Source of the DNA: Pantoea anthophila
GTDB taxonomy: Bacteria; Pseudomonadota; Gammaproteobacteria; Enterobacterales; Enterobacteriaceae
NCBI RefSeq assembly: GCF_006494375.1
Contig: NZ_VHIZ01000056.1
Span: 203,685 to 267,684, forward strand
Length of the DNA stretch: 64,000 bases
Direction: 5' to 3'
Position 1 is the first letter of the stretch. Every line of letters starts with the position of its first letter. Below the pieces are notes generated by a model. The model had not been told where the DNA came from, did not search any database, and was given only the letters and a program-made list of their open reading frames with translations. The position numbers and the translations under genes were made by a program. Shown piece after piece: positions 9,005 through 18,515 of this stretch.

Positions 9005-9269
9005 TTGCGAATCAGCGATGCTGGTCAAGTCACGCCATACCGATTCTTTTTAACTTTATGATATGAAAGTGCTTTTTATTGTTCGTGCTACAGGTGCGTG
9101 AAGGGGCTGCGGCATATCCCAGCCGGCACCGCACAATGTTCAGCTCCTCGTCAGATAAAGGATGCAGGCTGCATTAGCGCGACGCTTAATGCGCGTAGTG
9201 TACTTATCACTGCTGCCTGCGCTAGAATCCCCGGTTGATTTGACCGAAATGCACCTCTTCAGGCCGGTA

Positions 9270-9887
9270 ATGATGATCACGACAGCGACAGCGCAAAAAA
9301 GCAGAGAGCGGGGACGGCCCAGAGAGTTCGATATCGAGCAGGCTCTGGATCACGCGATGATCGTTTTCCGGCAAAAGGGGTACCATGCAGCCTCCATCGG
9401 CGATCTGAGTGAGGCGATGAACCTCTCTGCAGGCAGTATCTATAAGGCGTTTAAAGATAAACGCTCACTGTTTCTGCTGGTCTTCGAGCGCTATCTGCTG
9501 CTGCGCAATGCCGATCTGCGCCGTCGTCTGGCCCCCTGCGTGAGCGGGCGGGAGAAGATCACCGAGCTGTTACAGTTCTATCTGGATTCGGCGCGGGCGA
9601 CGGAGGGACGGCGCGGCTGTCTGGTTGTCGCCAGTGCCATTGCGTTGCAGACAATGGATGAGGCGCTGGCGCAGCGCATCAATGAAGTTGTGCAGCGCAA
9701 TCAGCGCTTCCTGGTTTCACTGCTGGAGCTGGGGCAACGGGATGGCTCTATCGATAACACGCTGGACAGTGAAGCGGCAGCGGGTCTGATTCTCTGCATT
9801 GCGTTTGGTATGCGGGTGACAGGCAAGGTGGGCGATATGGTCAATGAGCAGCAGACGCTGGCACTGGCACTGAAGGTGCTGGGGTAA
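9270..9887 (+). CDS. TetR-family transcriptional regulator
   Basis: A regulator of about 205 residues. The N-terminal helix-turn-helix spans RGRPREFDIEQALDHAMIVFR ... SIGDLSEAMNLSAGSIYKAFKDKRSLF, the classic TetR/AcrR DNA-binding domain. It is followed by a helical ligand-binding and dimerisation domain (AGLILCIAFGMRVTGK). The ATG at 9270 puts the HTH near the N terminus as usual; 9273 is an equally good start, and upstream in-frame ATGs would add an atypical tail. It is divergent from the umuC unit and convergent with ycgZ. No target is obvious from its neighbours, so it may regulate itself or a distant gene. Confidence 0.85.
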   Translation: MMITTATAQKSRERGRPREFDIEQALDHAMIVFRQKGYHAASIGDLSEAMNLSAGSIYKAFKDKRSLFLLVFERYLLLRNADLRRRLAPCVSGREKITELLQFYLDSARATEGRRGCLVVASAIALQTMDEALAQRINEVVQRNQRFLVSLLELGQRDGSIDNTLDSEAAAGLILCIAFGMRVTGKVGDMVNEQQTLALALKVLG

Positions 9888-9935
9888 CAGCGAGCCCGCT
9901 GTGTGACGCGACACCGCCCGGAGCATGTCCGGCAC

Positions 9936-9954
9936 GCGGGGGGCTGAAACGCCC
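9936..9954. terminator. GC-rich hairpin between the TetR gene and ycgZ
   Basis: GGGGGC and GCCCCC arms around a six-base loop lie in the short gap between two convergent genes. There is no clear T run, so the role as a terminator is tentative. Confidence 0.4.
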
Positions 9955-9961
9955 CCGAAGA

Positions 9962-10201
9962 TTAACGGCCGAACAGCAGGCTGATGAGCGCGTGATAGTG
10001 GCGCTCTTCTTCCTGTGAAGAGGCGGTTTCAAGGCGGCGCAGCAGTTTGGTGCAGATCGATTTGCGATTCACGTTCTGACCGGCATTCAGAATTTCCACT
10101 ACCACCTGTCCCAGCGTCTCTTGCTGTGAAGGCAGGCTTGCCGCATTAAAATAACGGGCAATGTCGTCTGCCGTTTGTGGCAGTCTCTGGTTCGGGTACA
10201 T
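9962..10201 (-). CDS. ycgZ: YcgZ-like connector/biofilm regulatory protein
   Basis: A 79-residue protein matching E. coli YcgZ through its central and C-terminal part: QQETLGQVVVEILNAGQNVNRKSICTKLL-type sequence, then EEERHYHALISLLF. YcgZ belongs with the small YmgA/YmgB(AriR)/YmgC proteins, which in E. coli act through the Rcs phosphorelay to affect colanic acid and biofilm genes and are induced at low temperature and by blue light through BluR. Here ycgZ stands alone, without ymgA, ariR or ymgC. An AGGAAA ribosome-binding site precedes the ATG. Family assignment is good; function here is inferred. Confidence 0.8.
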   Translation of the reverse strand: MYPNQRLPQTADDIARYFNAASLPSQQETLGQVVVEILNAGQNVNRKSICTKLLRRLETASSQEEERHYHALISLLFGR

Positions 10202-10216
10202 GGATCGTTTCCTGGC

Positions 10217-10280
10217 GGATAGTTCAGCATCTAACGAATAGGTACAAAGTTATACAATGTTGTCTGTGTTGTACAGCTAT
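10217..10280 (-). promoter_or_regulatory. Putative promoter/operator region of ycgZ
   Basis: Upstream of ycgZ, GTACAA (10241-10246) and TTGTAC (10269-10274) form an inverted repeat flanking a TATAAC-like -10 element on the minus strand. Overlap with the likely promoter suggests an operator, but I cannot name the regulator. Confidence 0.3.
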
Positions 10281-10418
10281 TTCGCCAGAAATCGTCTGCT
10301 TTTTATTCAGCACGGCTGCGCTGACAGTGGCAGGGTAAATGAGCGGAGCCGGCGCAGGGTGCAAAACCAGCAGGCGGGCGCAGACTGAATGCACCCGACA
10401 GCCTGGCCTGCAGCATAG

Positions 10419-10691
10419 CTAGCGGTAATCTTTCAGGAAAACCGGTGCCTGTCCGGTCTCAACCAGCCAGTTAAGTTCGGCTCGGTCGCGCGATGCGGCT
10501 TCGGTGAAACTTTTGAGCCAGTTTCGCGCATCGGCAATCTGGGCGACGCGTTCATCACTGCGCTCATGCTCGGCCATTTCACCCAGCTGGCGAATCAGTG
10601 AAACGAGCGTGATTTCCTGCTCTGTAAAAGCCAGATTAATTGCCGCTTCACCAAGAATCATATGACCGACGTTTTTGTCATAATACACCAT
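10419..10691 (-). CDS. Conserved hypothetical small cytoplasmic protein (90 aa)
   Basis: A 90-residue, acidic, mostly helical protein (LAFTEQEITLVSLIRQLGEM ... DARNWLKSF) with no signal peptide or membrane segment. I do not recognise the family. A good ribosome-binding site (GGAG, 8 bases before the ATG) and codon use like the neighbouring genes support it as real. It lies on the same strand as ycgZ and the YgdI-type genes but is separated from them by more than 200 bases on each side, so it is probably monocistronic. Confidence 0.65.
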   Translation of the reverse strand: MVYYDKNVGHMILGEAAINLAFTEQEITLVSLIRQLGEMAEHERSDERVAQIADARNWLKSFTEAASRDRAELNWLVETGQAPVFLKDYR

Positions 10692-10844
10692 ATGTTATCT
10701 CCTGATTAATGAGCCATACGCCAGTTTAGTTAAAGGCGTCTCTGACTAAAAGAGCAGAAATAGCAGGTCAAAACGATCGGTCTTTTCCCAAAATAAATGG
10801 CACCTCAAAGCGAAGCGCTAACCTGTTAATATCCCAGCATAAAA

Positions 10845-10918
10845 AATTTCAGACACCTCTGTTCATAAAATAACTGAGCGATTTTGACGATTAAACAGAG
10901 AGGGAGATGCCTGAAATT
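10845..10918. repeat. Long imperfect inverted repeat in an otherwise empty intergenic region
   Basis: The arms AATTTCAGACACCTCTGTT (10845-10863) and the approximate reverse complement at 10894-10918 can form a stem of about 19 pairs with one bulge around a 30-base loop. The surrounding 10692-11029 stretch has no gene I can support. Possible roles are a small RNA, a terminator or a decayed miniature element. Confidence 0.45.
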
Positions 10919-11029
10919 CAGATAAGCCAGCGACTCTGGCCAGGCACAGGGTCACATTAAAGCGCGTCTGTTTCAGCAACAGAGAAAGGAGAAGGGGTTT
11001 ATAAAAAGAGGCGGACGACTGACAGACAG

Positions 11030-11057
11030 AATAAAGCCGCCCGAAGGCGGCTTTATT
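11030..11057 (-). terminator. Rho-independent terminator of the YgdI/YgdR genes
   Basis: A perfect 12-bp stem (AATAAAGCCGCC / GGCGGCTTTATT) with a TTCG loop on the minus strand lies 13 bases past the stop of the lipoprotein gene. Confidence 0.9.
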
Positions 11058-11069
11058 CCACAGAGAGCG

Positions 11070-11300
11070 TTATTTATTCGGTACTTCGGAAACCGCTTTA
11101 ACGTCGGCTTTATTAATCTGTTGCTTCACGCCGTTTGCATCGGTGTAAGCCAGCAGGCCTGCATCAGATTCTGACGGTTTGCCATCACTAATAATGGTGC
11201 GTCCATCGTTAGTCTGAATCGCATAGCTGGTGCGGGTGCAGCCAGTTAATACAGTCATACCAATCAATGCGGCGAGCGGTAAAATCAGCGCTTTTTTCAT
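11070..11300 (-). CDS. YgdI/YgdR-family lipoprotein
   Basis: A small lipoprotein of 76 residues. A signal peptide (KKALILPLAALIGMTV) ends in the lipobox LTGC. The mature part has the DUF903 pattern IQTNDGRTIISDGKP ... GLLAYTDANGVKQQINKADV, an SH3-like fold found in E. coli YgdI/YgdR. The function of the family is unknown. I chose the ATG at 11300 with AAGGTG as ribosome-binding site; a GTG three codons upstream is possible. It follows a paralogue with only 15 bases between them, so the two are probably co-transcribed. Confidence 0.88.
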   Translation of the reverse strand: MKKALILPLAALIGMTVLTGCTRTSYAIQTNDGRTIISDGKPSESDAGLLAYTDANGVKQQINKADVKAVSEVPNK

Positions 11301-11315
11301 CTTATTCACCTTATA

Positions 11316-11549
11316 TTAGTTATCGAGTTCACTCATATTACTGATCTCATTGCGATTGATTTGCTCAGTTTTTCCTGTCTGAGCATCGCGATAAGAAACC
11401 AGACCGGTATCTGAATCAATCTGCGGTTTACCATCGGTCACGATGGTGCGGCCATCAGTGGTCTTAATCGATTGATTGGAAGAGCAGCCTGCCAGTGTGC
11501 CTAAAGAGAGAGCCAGCAATGCGATAGCTGACAGGGATTTCATTTTCAT
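11316..11549 (-). CDS. YgdI/YgdR-family lipoprotein (paralogue)
   Basis: A 77-residue lipoprotein with signal peptide and lipobox LAGC, followed by IKTTDGRTIVTDGKPQIDSDTG and YRDAQTGKTEQINRNEI. This is the same DUF903 domain as the next gene downstream, so the pair is a tandem duplication. A GGAG ribosome-binding site lies 7 bases before the ATG at 11549. Outer-membrane location is expected from the Ser residues after the lipidated Cys. No function is established for the family. Confidence 0.88.
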   Translation of the reverse strand: MKMKSLSAIALLALSLGTLAGCSSNQSIKTTDGRTIVTDGKPQIDSDTGLVSYRDAQTGKTEQINRNEISNMSELDN

Positions 11550-11933
11550 TTTTTGTTCTCCATGAATTCATATCCAGACGTTTACAGCATAGACGCCTTT
11601 ATAAATTTTGCTGGCCCTGACCCGCTCCGTTGCGTTTTTTTTAAGCAAAAACAGTGGTCGCTGTGATTATTTCCGACGCTGAGTCCGGGAAATAGCATTT
11701 ATTGCAACTTTGTATTGTCGGCACGGACGTTTTGCGGCGCTGGCATCCCGTCACAATAAGCACAAAGCCAAAGGCGAAAATAAGATCGGAGATAAGGGCC
11801 GCTATTTTGTTAACGTCCGAACCGTCAGCAGGAGAATAGATCGCAGCGCGGAACGCGGGCGCCGGGGAGAGCTCTCCTGCAGAGGAGGATGAGTGGCCCG
11901 AAGCCGGTGCGATCCCGGGCCAGAGAGAGGCTA
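11550..11933. other. Intergenic stretch without a supported gene
   Basis: It presumably holds the promoter of the lipoprotein pair on the minus strand. A 60-codon plus-strand frame (11710-11892) has an arginine-rich, low-complexity product and no ribosome-binding site, so I do not call it. Nothing else is recognised. Confidence 0.5.
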
Positions 11934-12137
11934 TCAGAGGACAGAGTCTTCGCCCGCTTTGGCGGCCGCTTTTTCCGCCTTCATGGCGCTGACCGGATCG
12001 GAGGCGCTCAGCCAGCGGTCAAACTTCTGGTAGGTGTCGATAAAGGTCTTAAAGTAGCTGCTGGCAATGGTGGCATTCTCTTTGTGATTCATAAACGCCA
12101 CGGCCAGCTTGAATGCATCTTCGTTATCAAATTTCAT
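11934..12137 (-). CDS. Conserved hypothetical small protein (67 aa)
   Basis: A 67-residue protein, MKFDNEDAFKLAVAFMNHK ... YFKTFIDTYQKFDRWLSA, ending in a short Ala/Lys-rich tail. It is predicted helical and cytoplasmic, with no motif I recognise. An AGGGAAACC ribosome-binding region precedes the ATG and codon use looks normal, so it is probably a real gene. It is divergent from mliC. I cannot propose a function. Confidence 0.65.
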   Translation of the reverse strand: MKFDNEDAFKLAVAFMNHKENATIASSYFKTFIDTYQKFDRWLSASDPVSAMKAEKAAAKAGEDSVL

Positions 12138-12326
12138 GTTGGTTTCCCTCGCTTAAGATGCATAGAGCGTAGCCTGATAACGCGACCTCTGCATTCAGAC
12201 AACCGCCTGAAAAGCGACAATAATTCTCTCTGCCCGACGCCATTCATCCGATTGGCGCGGATTCCCACTTACTTCACGCCAAATCCTTCTTATAATGCCA
12301 GCTTCACTTGTGAAGGGGACCCGCTT

Positions 12327-12641
12327 ATGTCGAAAGGATTAATCGTTGCCGCTGTGCTGCTGCTGTCGGGTTGCAGCCTGTTGCATAAACAGCCGCCAGC
12401 GCCGCAGACGCTGCACTATCGCTGTGGGACGCTGCCGCTGACCGTGACGCTGGATGAGAGTCAGCAGCAGGTCAGTTTCATTATGGACGGCCAGCCGCTG
12501 ACGCTGAAGCAGACCGTATCGGCGTCCGGTGCCCGTTACAGCGATGGCACCTATGTTTTCTGGTCTAAAGGCAACGGCGCATTTATTGAACGGAACGATA
12601 AAATTGTCGTGAACGATTGTGAGCTGCAACCTGCCAGCTGA
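12327..12641 (+). CDS. mliC: Membrane-bound C-type lysozyme inhibitor MliC
   Basis: A 104-residue lipoprotein. The signal peptide ends in the lipobox LSGC. The mature part holds the MliC domain: [25 protein letters not shown], then [27 protein letters not shown] and a final NDCEL, with the two conserved cysteines. Members inhibit C-type lysozyme from the periplasmic face of the outer membrane, and invariant Ser and Lys residues enter the lysozyme active site. AAGGGGA at 12313-12319 is a good ribosome-binding site for the ATG at 12327. pdxH follows 25 bases later, as in E. coli. Confidence 0.92.
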   Translation: MSKGLIVAAVLLLSGCSLLHKQPPAPQTLHYRCGTLPLTVTLDESQQQVSFIMDGQPLTLKQTVSASGARYSDGTYVFWSKGNGAFIERNDKIVVNDCELQPAS

Positions 12642-12666
12642 CTCTTTATCTGAAAAGGCGAGCATT

Positions 12667-13323
12667 ATGAGCGACAGCGAAACGCTACACACCATTGCCC
12701 ATCTGCGGCGTGAATATACCCGCGGCGGATTACGCCGGAAGGATCTGCCGGACGATCCCGTCGTCCTGTTTGAACAGTGGCTGAGCCAGGCGTGCGAGGC
12801 AAAACTGCCCGATCCGACGGCCATGACCGTCGCAACCGTGGATGAACAGGGCCAGCCGTGGCAGCGCATCGTGCTGCTGAAGCACTTCGATGCGCAGGGC
12901 ATGGTGTTCTATACCAACCTCGGCAGCCGCAAGGCGTTACAGCTGGCAAACAATCCGCGCATCTGCCTGCACTTCCCGTGGCACTACCTGGAGCGTCAGG
13001 TGATGGTGCTGGGCGAAGTGGAAAAACTCTCGCCGCTGGAGGTGCTGAAATATTTTCACAGTCGTCCGCGTGACAGTCAGATCGGGGCCTGGGTGTCGAA
13101 GCAGTCGAGCCGTATTTCGGCGCGCGGCATTCTGGAAGGGAAGTTCCTTGAGCTGAAGCAGAAGTTCCAGCAGGGCGACGTGCCGCTGCCCAGTTTCTGG
13201 GGCGGCTATCGGGTGAAATTTCATACGCTGGAGTTCTGGCAGGGGGGCGAACATCGCCTGCACGATCGTTTCATCTACCAGCGCGATCACGATGGCTGGA
13301 AAATCGACCGTCTGGCACCCTGA
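12667..13323 (+). CDS. pdxH: Pyridoxamine/pyridoxine 5'-phosphate oxidase
   Basis: PdxH oxidises pyridoxine and pyridoxamine 5'-phosphate to pyridoxal phosphate using FMN and O2. The 218-residue product matches the E. coli enzyme in length. It contains the [16 protein letters not shown] terminus, the FMN-binding [11 protein letters not shown] and [13 protein letters not shown], and the C-terminal substrate-binding [20 protein letters not shown]. It is followed by tyrS and then the salvage kinase pdxY, so two vitamin B6 genes flank the synthetase, as in E. coli. Confidence 0.97.
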   Translation: MSDSETLHTIAHLRREYTRGGLRRKDLPDDPVVLFEQWLSQACEAKLPDPTAMTVATVDEQGQPWQRIVLLKHFDAQGMVFYTNLGSRKALQLANNPRICLHFPWHYLERQVMVLGEVEKLSPLEVLKYFHSRPRDSQIGAWVSKQSSRISARGILEGKFLELKQKFQQGDVPLPSFWGGYRVKFHTLEFWQGGEHRLHDRFIYQRDHDGWKIDRLAP

Positions 13324-13463
13324 ATCTGCACGATTCCCCCCTATCAGCGCTGGCACAGAGAGCGTCAGCGCTTTATGCTATAGCCCTGATTTTTTTCGAT
13401 TCCGCATCCCGGCGGAAAGCTGTGTACCAGCCTAGGTGCAGTCTGATCAATTTGGAGTCAGTA

Positions 13464-14738
13464 ATGACCAGCAGTAACCTGATACAACAATTGCAGGAGA
13501 GGGGCCTTATCGCCCAGGTGACGGATGAAGAGGCGCTGACAGAGAAACTGGCGCAGGGGCCAATTTCGCTCTATTGCGGCTTTGACCCCACAGCCGACAG
13601 CTTGCATTTGGGCCATCTGGTACCGCTGCTCTGCCTGAAGCGTTTTCAGGATGCCGGCCACAAGCCGGTGGCACTGGTCGGTGGCGCAACCGGCCTGATT
13701 GGCGACCCGAGCTTCAAAGCCGCAGAGCGTAAACTTAATACCAGCGAAACCGTCGGTGAATGGGTTGAAAAGATCCGCCAGCAGGTGGCTCCCTTCCTCG
13801 ACTTCGATTGCGGCAGCAACAGCGCAATCGCCGCCAATAACTACGACTGGTTTGGCAGCATGAACGTGCTGACCTTCCTGCGTGATATCGGCAAGCACTT
13901 CTCCGTCAATCAGATGATCAATAAAGAAGCGGTGAAGCAGCGTCTGAACCGTGACGATCAGGGCATCTCCTTTACCGAGTTCTCTTACAATCTGCTGCAG
14001 GGCTATGACTTTGCCTGCCTGAATGAGCGCCACGGCGTCTCGCTGCAGATTGGCGGATCGGATCAGTGGGGTAACATCACCTCCGGTATCGACCTGACCC
14101 GTCGTCTGCATCAGAACCAGGTGTTTGGCCTGACCGTGCCGCTGATCACCAAATCTGACGGCACCAAGTTCGGTAAAACCGAGGGCGGCGCAGTCTGGCT
14201 GGATGCGAAGAAGACCAGTCCGTACAAGTTCTATCAGTTCTGGATCAACACCGCGGACGCAGATGTCTATCGCTTCCTGAAGTTCTTCACCTTCATGAGC
14301 ATTGAAGAGATCAACGCGCTGGAAGAAGAGGACAAAAACAGCGGCACCGCGCCACGTGCGCAGTATGTGCTGGCTGAGCAGGTCACGCGTCTGGTGCATG
14401 GCGAAGCGGGTCTGTCGGCGGCGAAACGCATCACGGCCAGCCTCTTCTCCGGCGCCGTGAGCGATATGACCGAAGCGGATTTCGAGCAGCTGGCGCAGGA
14501 TGGCATGCCAACCATCACCCTGAGCGCTGAAGACGATCTGCAGCAGGCGCTGGTGAAAGCGGAGCTGGTGCCGTCACGCGGTCAGGCTCGCACCATGATT
14601 GGCTCCAACGCCGTCTCTCTGAACGGTGAAAAGCAGTCTGACGCGGAATACCGCTTCAGCGACAGTGACAAACTGTTTAACCGCTTCACGCTGCTGCGTC
14701 GCGGTAAGAAACATTACTGCCTGATTAACTGGCAGTAA
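13464..14738 (+). CDS. tyrS: Tyrosyl-tRNA synthetase
   Basis: A class I aminoacyl-tRNA synthetase that charges tRNA-Tyr. The 424-residue protein has the HIGH-type signature LHLGH near residue 46 and the KMSKS equivalent KFGKT near residue 235, followed by a C-terminal S4 RNA-binding domain ([19 protein letters not shown]). The ATG at 13464 follows GGAG and gives the usual N terminus [20 protein letters not shown]. An independent promoter in the 140-base gap after pdxH is likely. Confidence 0.98.
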   Translation: MTSSNLIQQLQERGLIAQVTDEEALTEKLAQGPISLYCGFDPTADSLHLGHLVPLLCLKRFQDAGHKPVALVGGATGLIGDPSFKAAERKLNTSETVGEWVEKIRQQVAPFLDFDCGSNSAIAANNYDWFGSMNVLTFLRDIGKHFSVNQMINKEAVKQRLNRDDQGISFTEFSYNLLQGYDFACLNERHGVSLQIGGSDQWGNITSGIDLTRRLHQNQVFGLTVPLITKSDGTKFGKTEGGAVWLDAKKTSPYKFYQFWINTADADVYRFLKFFTFMSIEEINALEEEDKNSGTAPRAQYVLAEQVTRLVHGEAGLSAAKRITASLFSGAVSDMTEADFEQLAQDGMPTITLSAEDDLQQALVKAELVPSRGQARTMIGSNAVSLNGEKQSDAEYRFSDSDKLFNRFTLLRRGKKHYCLINWQ

Positions 14739-14745
14739 GATTTCA

Positions 14746-14769
14746 GGGCCGGTCTCCGGCCCTTTTTTA
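14746..14769 (+). terminator. Rho-independent terminator after tyrS
   Basis: The stem GGGCCGG-TCT-CCGGCCC is followed by six T residues, 7 bases after the tyrS stop. Confidence 0.92.
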
Positions 14770-14794
14770 TGGCAAGGCAGGACAGGGCAAACAA

Positions 14795-15655
14795 GTGAAA
14801 AATATTTTAGCGATTCAGTCGCACGTTGTTTTTGGTCACGCCGGGAATGCGGCGGCTGAGTTTCCGATGCGCCGCCTGGGTGCAAACGTCTGGCCGCTGA
14901 ATACCGTGCAGTTTTCCAACCATACGCAATATGGCCACTGGACCGGCACGGTGATGCCAGCAACGCACTTAACCGACATCGTGAAAGGCATTGCGGACAT
15001 CGACCGTCTGAAAACCTGTGACGCGGTGCTGAGCGGCTATCTCGGCTCGGCGGAGCAGGGCGAGCAGATTCTGGAGATTGTCCGTCAGGTCAAAGCGGCT
15101 AACCCGAACGCCTGGTACTTCTGCGATCCGGTGATGGGCCATCCGGAGAAAGGCTGTATCGTCGCCCCGGGCGTGGCAGAGTTTCACTGCAAAATGGCGA
15201 TGCCTGCCAGCGACATCATCGCGCCGAACCTGCTGGAGCTGGAGATGCTGAGCGAACGCACCGTCACTGATGTGGACGCGGCGGTGGACGCAGCACGGGC
15301 GCTGATCGCTCAGGGGCCGCGCGTAGTGCTGGTGAAACATCTGGCGCGTGCGGGGCGTCGCAGCGATCGCTTTGAGATGCTGCTGGTGACGGCAGAGGAT
15401 GCCTGGCACATCAGCCGTCCGCTGGTGGACTTTGGCGTCCGTCAGCCGGTCGGCGTGGGGGATCTGACCAGCGGACTGCTGCTGGTTAATCTGCTGCACG
15501 GTAAATCGCTGCAGGATGCGCTGGAGCACGTCACCGCTGCCGTTTATGAGGTGATGCTGAAAACCCATCAGATGGGTGAGTATGAGCTGCAGCTGGTGGC
15601 GGCACAGGATGCCATCGCCCATCCGACTCAACACTTCGCGGCTGAAAAGCTGTAA
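14795..15655 (+). CDS. pdxY: Pyridoxal kinase PdxY
   Basis: PdxY phosphorylates pyridoxal to pyridoxal 5'-phosphate in the salvage pathway. It is a 286-residue ribokinase-fold protein beginning [18 protein letters not shown]. It has the phosphate-binding segment [13 protein letters not shown] and the catalytic anion-hole motif [12 protein letters not shown] near residue 222. The start is GTG at 14795, just after the tyrS terminator, so readthrough or a promoter in the gap must drive it. The tyrS-pdxY-gstA arrangement matches E. coli. Confidence 0.96.
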   Translation: MKNILAIQSHVVFGHAGNAAAEFPMRRLGANVWPLNTVQFSNHTQYGHWTGTVMPATHLTDIVKGIADIDRLKTCDAVLSGYLGSAEQGEQILEIVRQVKAANPNAWYFCDPVMGHPEKGCIVAPGVAEFHCKMAMPASDIIAPNLLELEMLSERTVTDVDAAVDAARALIAQGPRVVLVKHLARAGRRSDRFEMLLVTAEDAWHISRPLVDFGVRQPVGVGDLTSGLLLVNLLHGKSLQDALEHVTAAVYEVMLKTHQMGEYELQLVAAQDAIAHPTQHFAAEKL

Positions 15656-15660
15656 CGCAT

Positions 15661-15682
15661 CAGGGCCGGTTATCCGGCCCTG
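15661..15682. terminator. Bidirectional terminator between pdxY and gstA
   Basis: A perfect 9-bp stem (CAGGGCCGG / CCGGCCCTG) with a TTAT loop lies between two convergent genes. Confidence 0.8.
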
Positions 15683-15687
15683 TTCAA

Positions 15688-16293
15688 TCAGGCTAATCCT
15701 TCGGCCCTGAGTGCCGCCTGCACCGCAGGCCGCTCTGCAACCCGCTCAAACCACGCCTTCAGCGCCGTATACTCAGACAGATCCAGTCCCAGCGCGTTTG
15801 CCCAGCGCGTCACCACGAAGAGATACGCATCGGCCACGCTGAAGTGCAGCCCCATCAGCCACTGTCTGTCACGCAGTGATTCATCGACAAAACGAAATTT
15901 TGCTTCCAGCTGGCTGCGGGTCTGCGCTTTTACCTCGTCAGAGTAACCTGGCCGGAACAGCGGCCCGAAACTTTTATGCAGCTCGCTGCCAACGTAGCTG
16001 AGCCACGCAACGGTCTGGTAGCGCGTCAGGCTGCCAACCGGTGCCAGCAGGTGGCGATCGGGTTTGAGATCCGCCAGGTACTGCACAATGGCGACACCTT
16101 CCGTCAGCACGGTGCCATCGCTGAGCTGCAGGGCGGGCACCTGACCTTTGGGGTTGATCTGGCGAAAGTCGTCGCCGCGTTCGGTGAGCTTTGTAGCCAG
16201 ATCAACGCTGACCTGGGTGAAGTCGAGCCCGCATTCGCGCATGACAATGTGAGGTGAGAGCGAACAGGCACCCGCTTTGCAAAACAGTTTCAT
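15688..16293 (-). CDS. gstA: Glutathione S-transferase
   Basis: A bacterial beta-class glutathione transferase of 201 residues. The N terminus MKLFCKAGACSLSPHIVMRE carries the class-specific cysteine (Cys10) that contacts glutathione sulfur. NPKGQVPALQLSDGTVLTEG forms the glutathione site, and the C-terminal helical domain ends in AWFERVAERPAVQAAL. It conjugates glutathione to electrophiles or acts in peroxide defence. The ATG at 16293 follows GGAGAC; a longer frame from 16314 adds an atypical tail. Location next to pdxY matches E. coli gstA. Confidence 0.95.
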   Translation of the reverse strand: MKLFCKAGACSLSPHIVMRECGLDFTQVSVDLATKLTERGDDFRQINPKGQVPALQLSDGTVLTEGVAIVQYLADLKPDRHLLAPVGSLTRYQTVAWLSYVGSELHKSFGPLFRPGYSDEVKAQTRSQLEAKFRFVDESLRDRQWLMGLHFSVADAYLFVVTRWANALGLDLSEYTALKAWFERVAERPAVQAALRAEGLA

Positions 16294-16393
16294 AACCCGG
16301 TCTCCTTGTGGCAATGGGGTTACTGCATAGTAAATGCTCAGAGCAGAATTGCCAGTGACAGGGATCAGGGAATAATCAGGGGGAGACGTCAGC

Positions 16394-16421
16394 CATAAAA
16401 AAGCCGGGCAGAGCCCGGCTG
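16394..16421 (-). terminator. Rho-independent terminator of dtpA
   Basis: The stem AGCCGGGC/GCCCGGCT is followed by a T run on the minus strand, 20 bases after the dtpA stop. Confidence 0.9.
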
Positions 16422-16440
16422 AGAGATGACTGGGTGGCTG

Positions 16441-17937
16441 TCAGGCCTGCACATCCCGGGCTTTTGCTTCAGAGTCCTGCGTCATGCGGTTCAGCAGCGG
16501 CGCAGTAATCAGCATCAGCACGGCGATCACTGCTGTAGTGATACCAATCTCCTGAAACACACGGCTGTAGGTTGCCAGTGAAATCAGCGGATCGGTCACG
16601 TTTTCAGGCACAGCCATCAGGTTAGCGACTTTACCGGCAATCACCGCCGCACCGGCGGTGGTCAGGAACCAGGAGCCCATGATAAAGCCCATCAGACGCT
16701 GAGGCACCAGCTGCGCGACCATCGCCAGGCCGAGACCGGAGATCATCAGCTCACCGATACTCTGCAGTGCATAGCTCAGGATCAGCCAGTTCACAGAAAC
16801 GATACCGGCATCGCTGGCAAACTTCGCGCCCAGCGGCAGCACCAGGAACGCGGCGGAGCAGAGCACCATACCAAAGGCAAATTTGTGCGGCATCGGCAGC
16901 TTATCGCCCAGCTTGTTATAGAGCGACGCCAGCAGCGGGCTGGCCAGCATGATCCAGAACGGGTTCAGCGCCTGAAACTGCTCCGGAGCAAAGGTAATGC
17001 CGAAGATAGTGTGCTCAACGTTACGGATAGCGAAGAAGTTCAGGGAGGTCGGCATCTGCATGTAGAGCACGAAGAACAGAATCGCTTCAACCATCAGCAG
17101 GAAGGCCACGATCATCTTACGACGCGCCGCGCCCTGCAGCGCAAAGGCTTCTTTGGCAAACACCAGCACGATGCCCAGTGCAATCACCGCCAGCACCACG
17201 CGTGCAATCGCCTGGTGATGCAGCATCCAGTTTGCCAGTGCGACCAGCACCACGACGCCCACGAGGGTCATCAGCAGTTTACCGACCTGCAGCGGCGCAA
17301 AGTCCGGTTTAGAACCGTAATCTTTGACCATGCGTTTGCAGAACAGGAAGTTGAACAGGGTGATAACCAGACCGATGACGCAGAGGGAGAAGGCGACGCT
17401 GTAGCCATATTTTGCGGCTAACCACGGTGTCAGCATCATCGAGAACAGCGAACCGATGTTAATCGACATGTAGAACATGGTGAACGCACCGTCGAGACGC
17501 GGGTCATCTTTCTCGTAGCAGGTCGAAAGCAGCGAAGAGGGGTTCGCTTTGAACAGGCCGCTACCCACGGCAATGGTCGCCATACCGAGATAGACGATAC
17601 TGACGTTGTGGCCGGAGAAGGCGACCAGCGCATAACCCAGCGCCAGAACCAGCACACCCAGTACGATGACGCGTTTGGTACCCAGCACCTTATCACCGAG
17701 CCAGCCGCCGATGGCGACCAGACCATAAACCAGCGCACTGAATGAAGAGAACAGGGTAATAGAGTCTGATTCAGACAATCCCAGCTGCTTCACCAGATAA
17801 ACCGCCATAATGGCCTGCAGGCCATAGAAGCCAAAACGTTCCCATAACTCAATCGAAAAGATTAAGTAGAACGCCTTTGGCTGTTTAAACGCATTGAGGC
17901 TGACAGCCTCATCAGTGTGTTTGTTTGCAGTTGACAC
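16441..17937 (-). CDS. dtpA: Dipeptide/tripeptide permease A
   Basis: A proton-coupled oligopeptide transporter (POT/PTR2 family) in the inner membrane, 498 residues with about 14 transmembrane segments. The proton-coupling ExxERF motif is [10 protein letters not shown] near residue 30. The PTR2 signatures [18 protein letters not shown] and [12 protein letters not shown] follow. E. coli DtpA imports di- and tripeptides. The start is GTG at 17937 with GAGG upstream. In E. coli the gene lies between gstA and nth; here two extra genes separate it from nth. Confidence 0.94.
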   Translation of the reverse strand: MSTANKHTDEAVSLNAFKQPKAFYLIFSIELWERFGFYGLQAIMAVYLVKQLGLSESDSITLFSSFSALVYGLVAIGGWLGDKVLGTKRVIVLGVLVLALGYALVAFSGHNVSIVYLGMATIAVGSGLFKANPSSLLSTCYEKDDPRLDGAFTMFYMSINIGSLFSMMLTPWLAAKYGYSVAFSLCVIGLVITLFNFLFCKRMVKDYGSKPDFAPLQVGKLLMTLVGVVVLVALANWMLHHQAIARVVLAVIALGIVLVFAKEAFALQGAARRKMIVAFLLMVEAILFFVLYMQMPTSLNFFAIRNVEHTIFGITFAPEQFQALNPFWIMLASPLLASLYNKLGDKLPMPHKFAFGMVLCSAAFLVLPLGAKFASDAGIVSVNWLILSYALQSIGELMISGLGLAMVAQLVPQRLMGFIMGSWFLTTAGAAVIAGKVANLMAVPENVTDPLISLATYSRVFQEIGITTAVIAVLMLITAPLLNRMTQDSEAKARDVQA

Positions 17938-18515
17938 TTGTACCTCAGTTTTGTCACATCCTGTTTCGGGACAGGAATTAAGTCTGCGTCATGTGAGTGT
18001 TCCATGCGCAAAATTGTTATCAGAAGGGAGGAGCGGCGACTAATTTGGCTGATTACGGGCAGCAGGGCAAGAGTTTTCTGACACCCCGTGTAACCTGATA
18101 ATGTCAGGTTAAAAATCTTACAATAAACGATGAAGCAGATTTTAATATTGATCTGAAATATCACTTCAGTATAAAAATGCCAAATGAGGGCGGCTTACTG
18201 GATGAAATTAATATTAACTGCTAATGGTGCCTTATGCAGATTAAACGTTTGCCGGATGATAATTCAGCAGCACTAACCGGCAGAAGATGGCTATTTCCCA
18301 GGCGATCTGCCGAAAATTAAAACGTTAAGCCTGCCGCATTGATGAAAAAGCGTCCGGGTGACGATCCGGAACACAAAACGGCGATTTATTTCAGAAAGTA
18401 AAACAAGAAATCGATTGCGCGGGGCTGGCGGGTACGAAAACCCGTGTTGCTGAGCGCGCTCGACAGAATATTCACATTCCTGTAGCCTCTCAATTTCCCC
18501 TTACAGGAACTCGCT
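17938..18515. other. Long AT-rich intergenic region between divergent dtpA and a glutamine-amidotransferase-like gene
   Basis: These 578 bases should hold the promoters of both divergent genes. The part from about 18100 to 18330 is visibly AT-rich compared with its surroundings and contains only short broken frames. I see no gene, tRNA or repeat that I can support. It may be decayed foreign DNA. Confidence 0.5.

Noticed and set aside
11710..11892. 60-codon plus-strand frame
   Set aside because: Arginine-rich product, no ribosome-binding site, no family resemblance.
18180..18420. Possible decayed gene or insertion-sequence remnant
   Set aside because: Only short broken frames are present and no transposase motif or terminal inverted repeats are visible.
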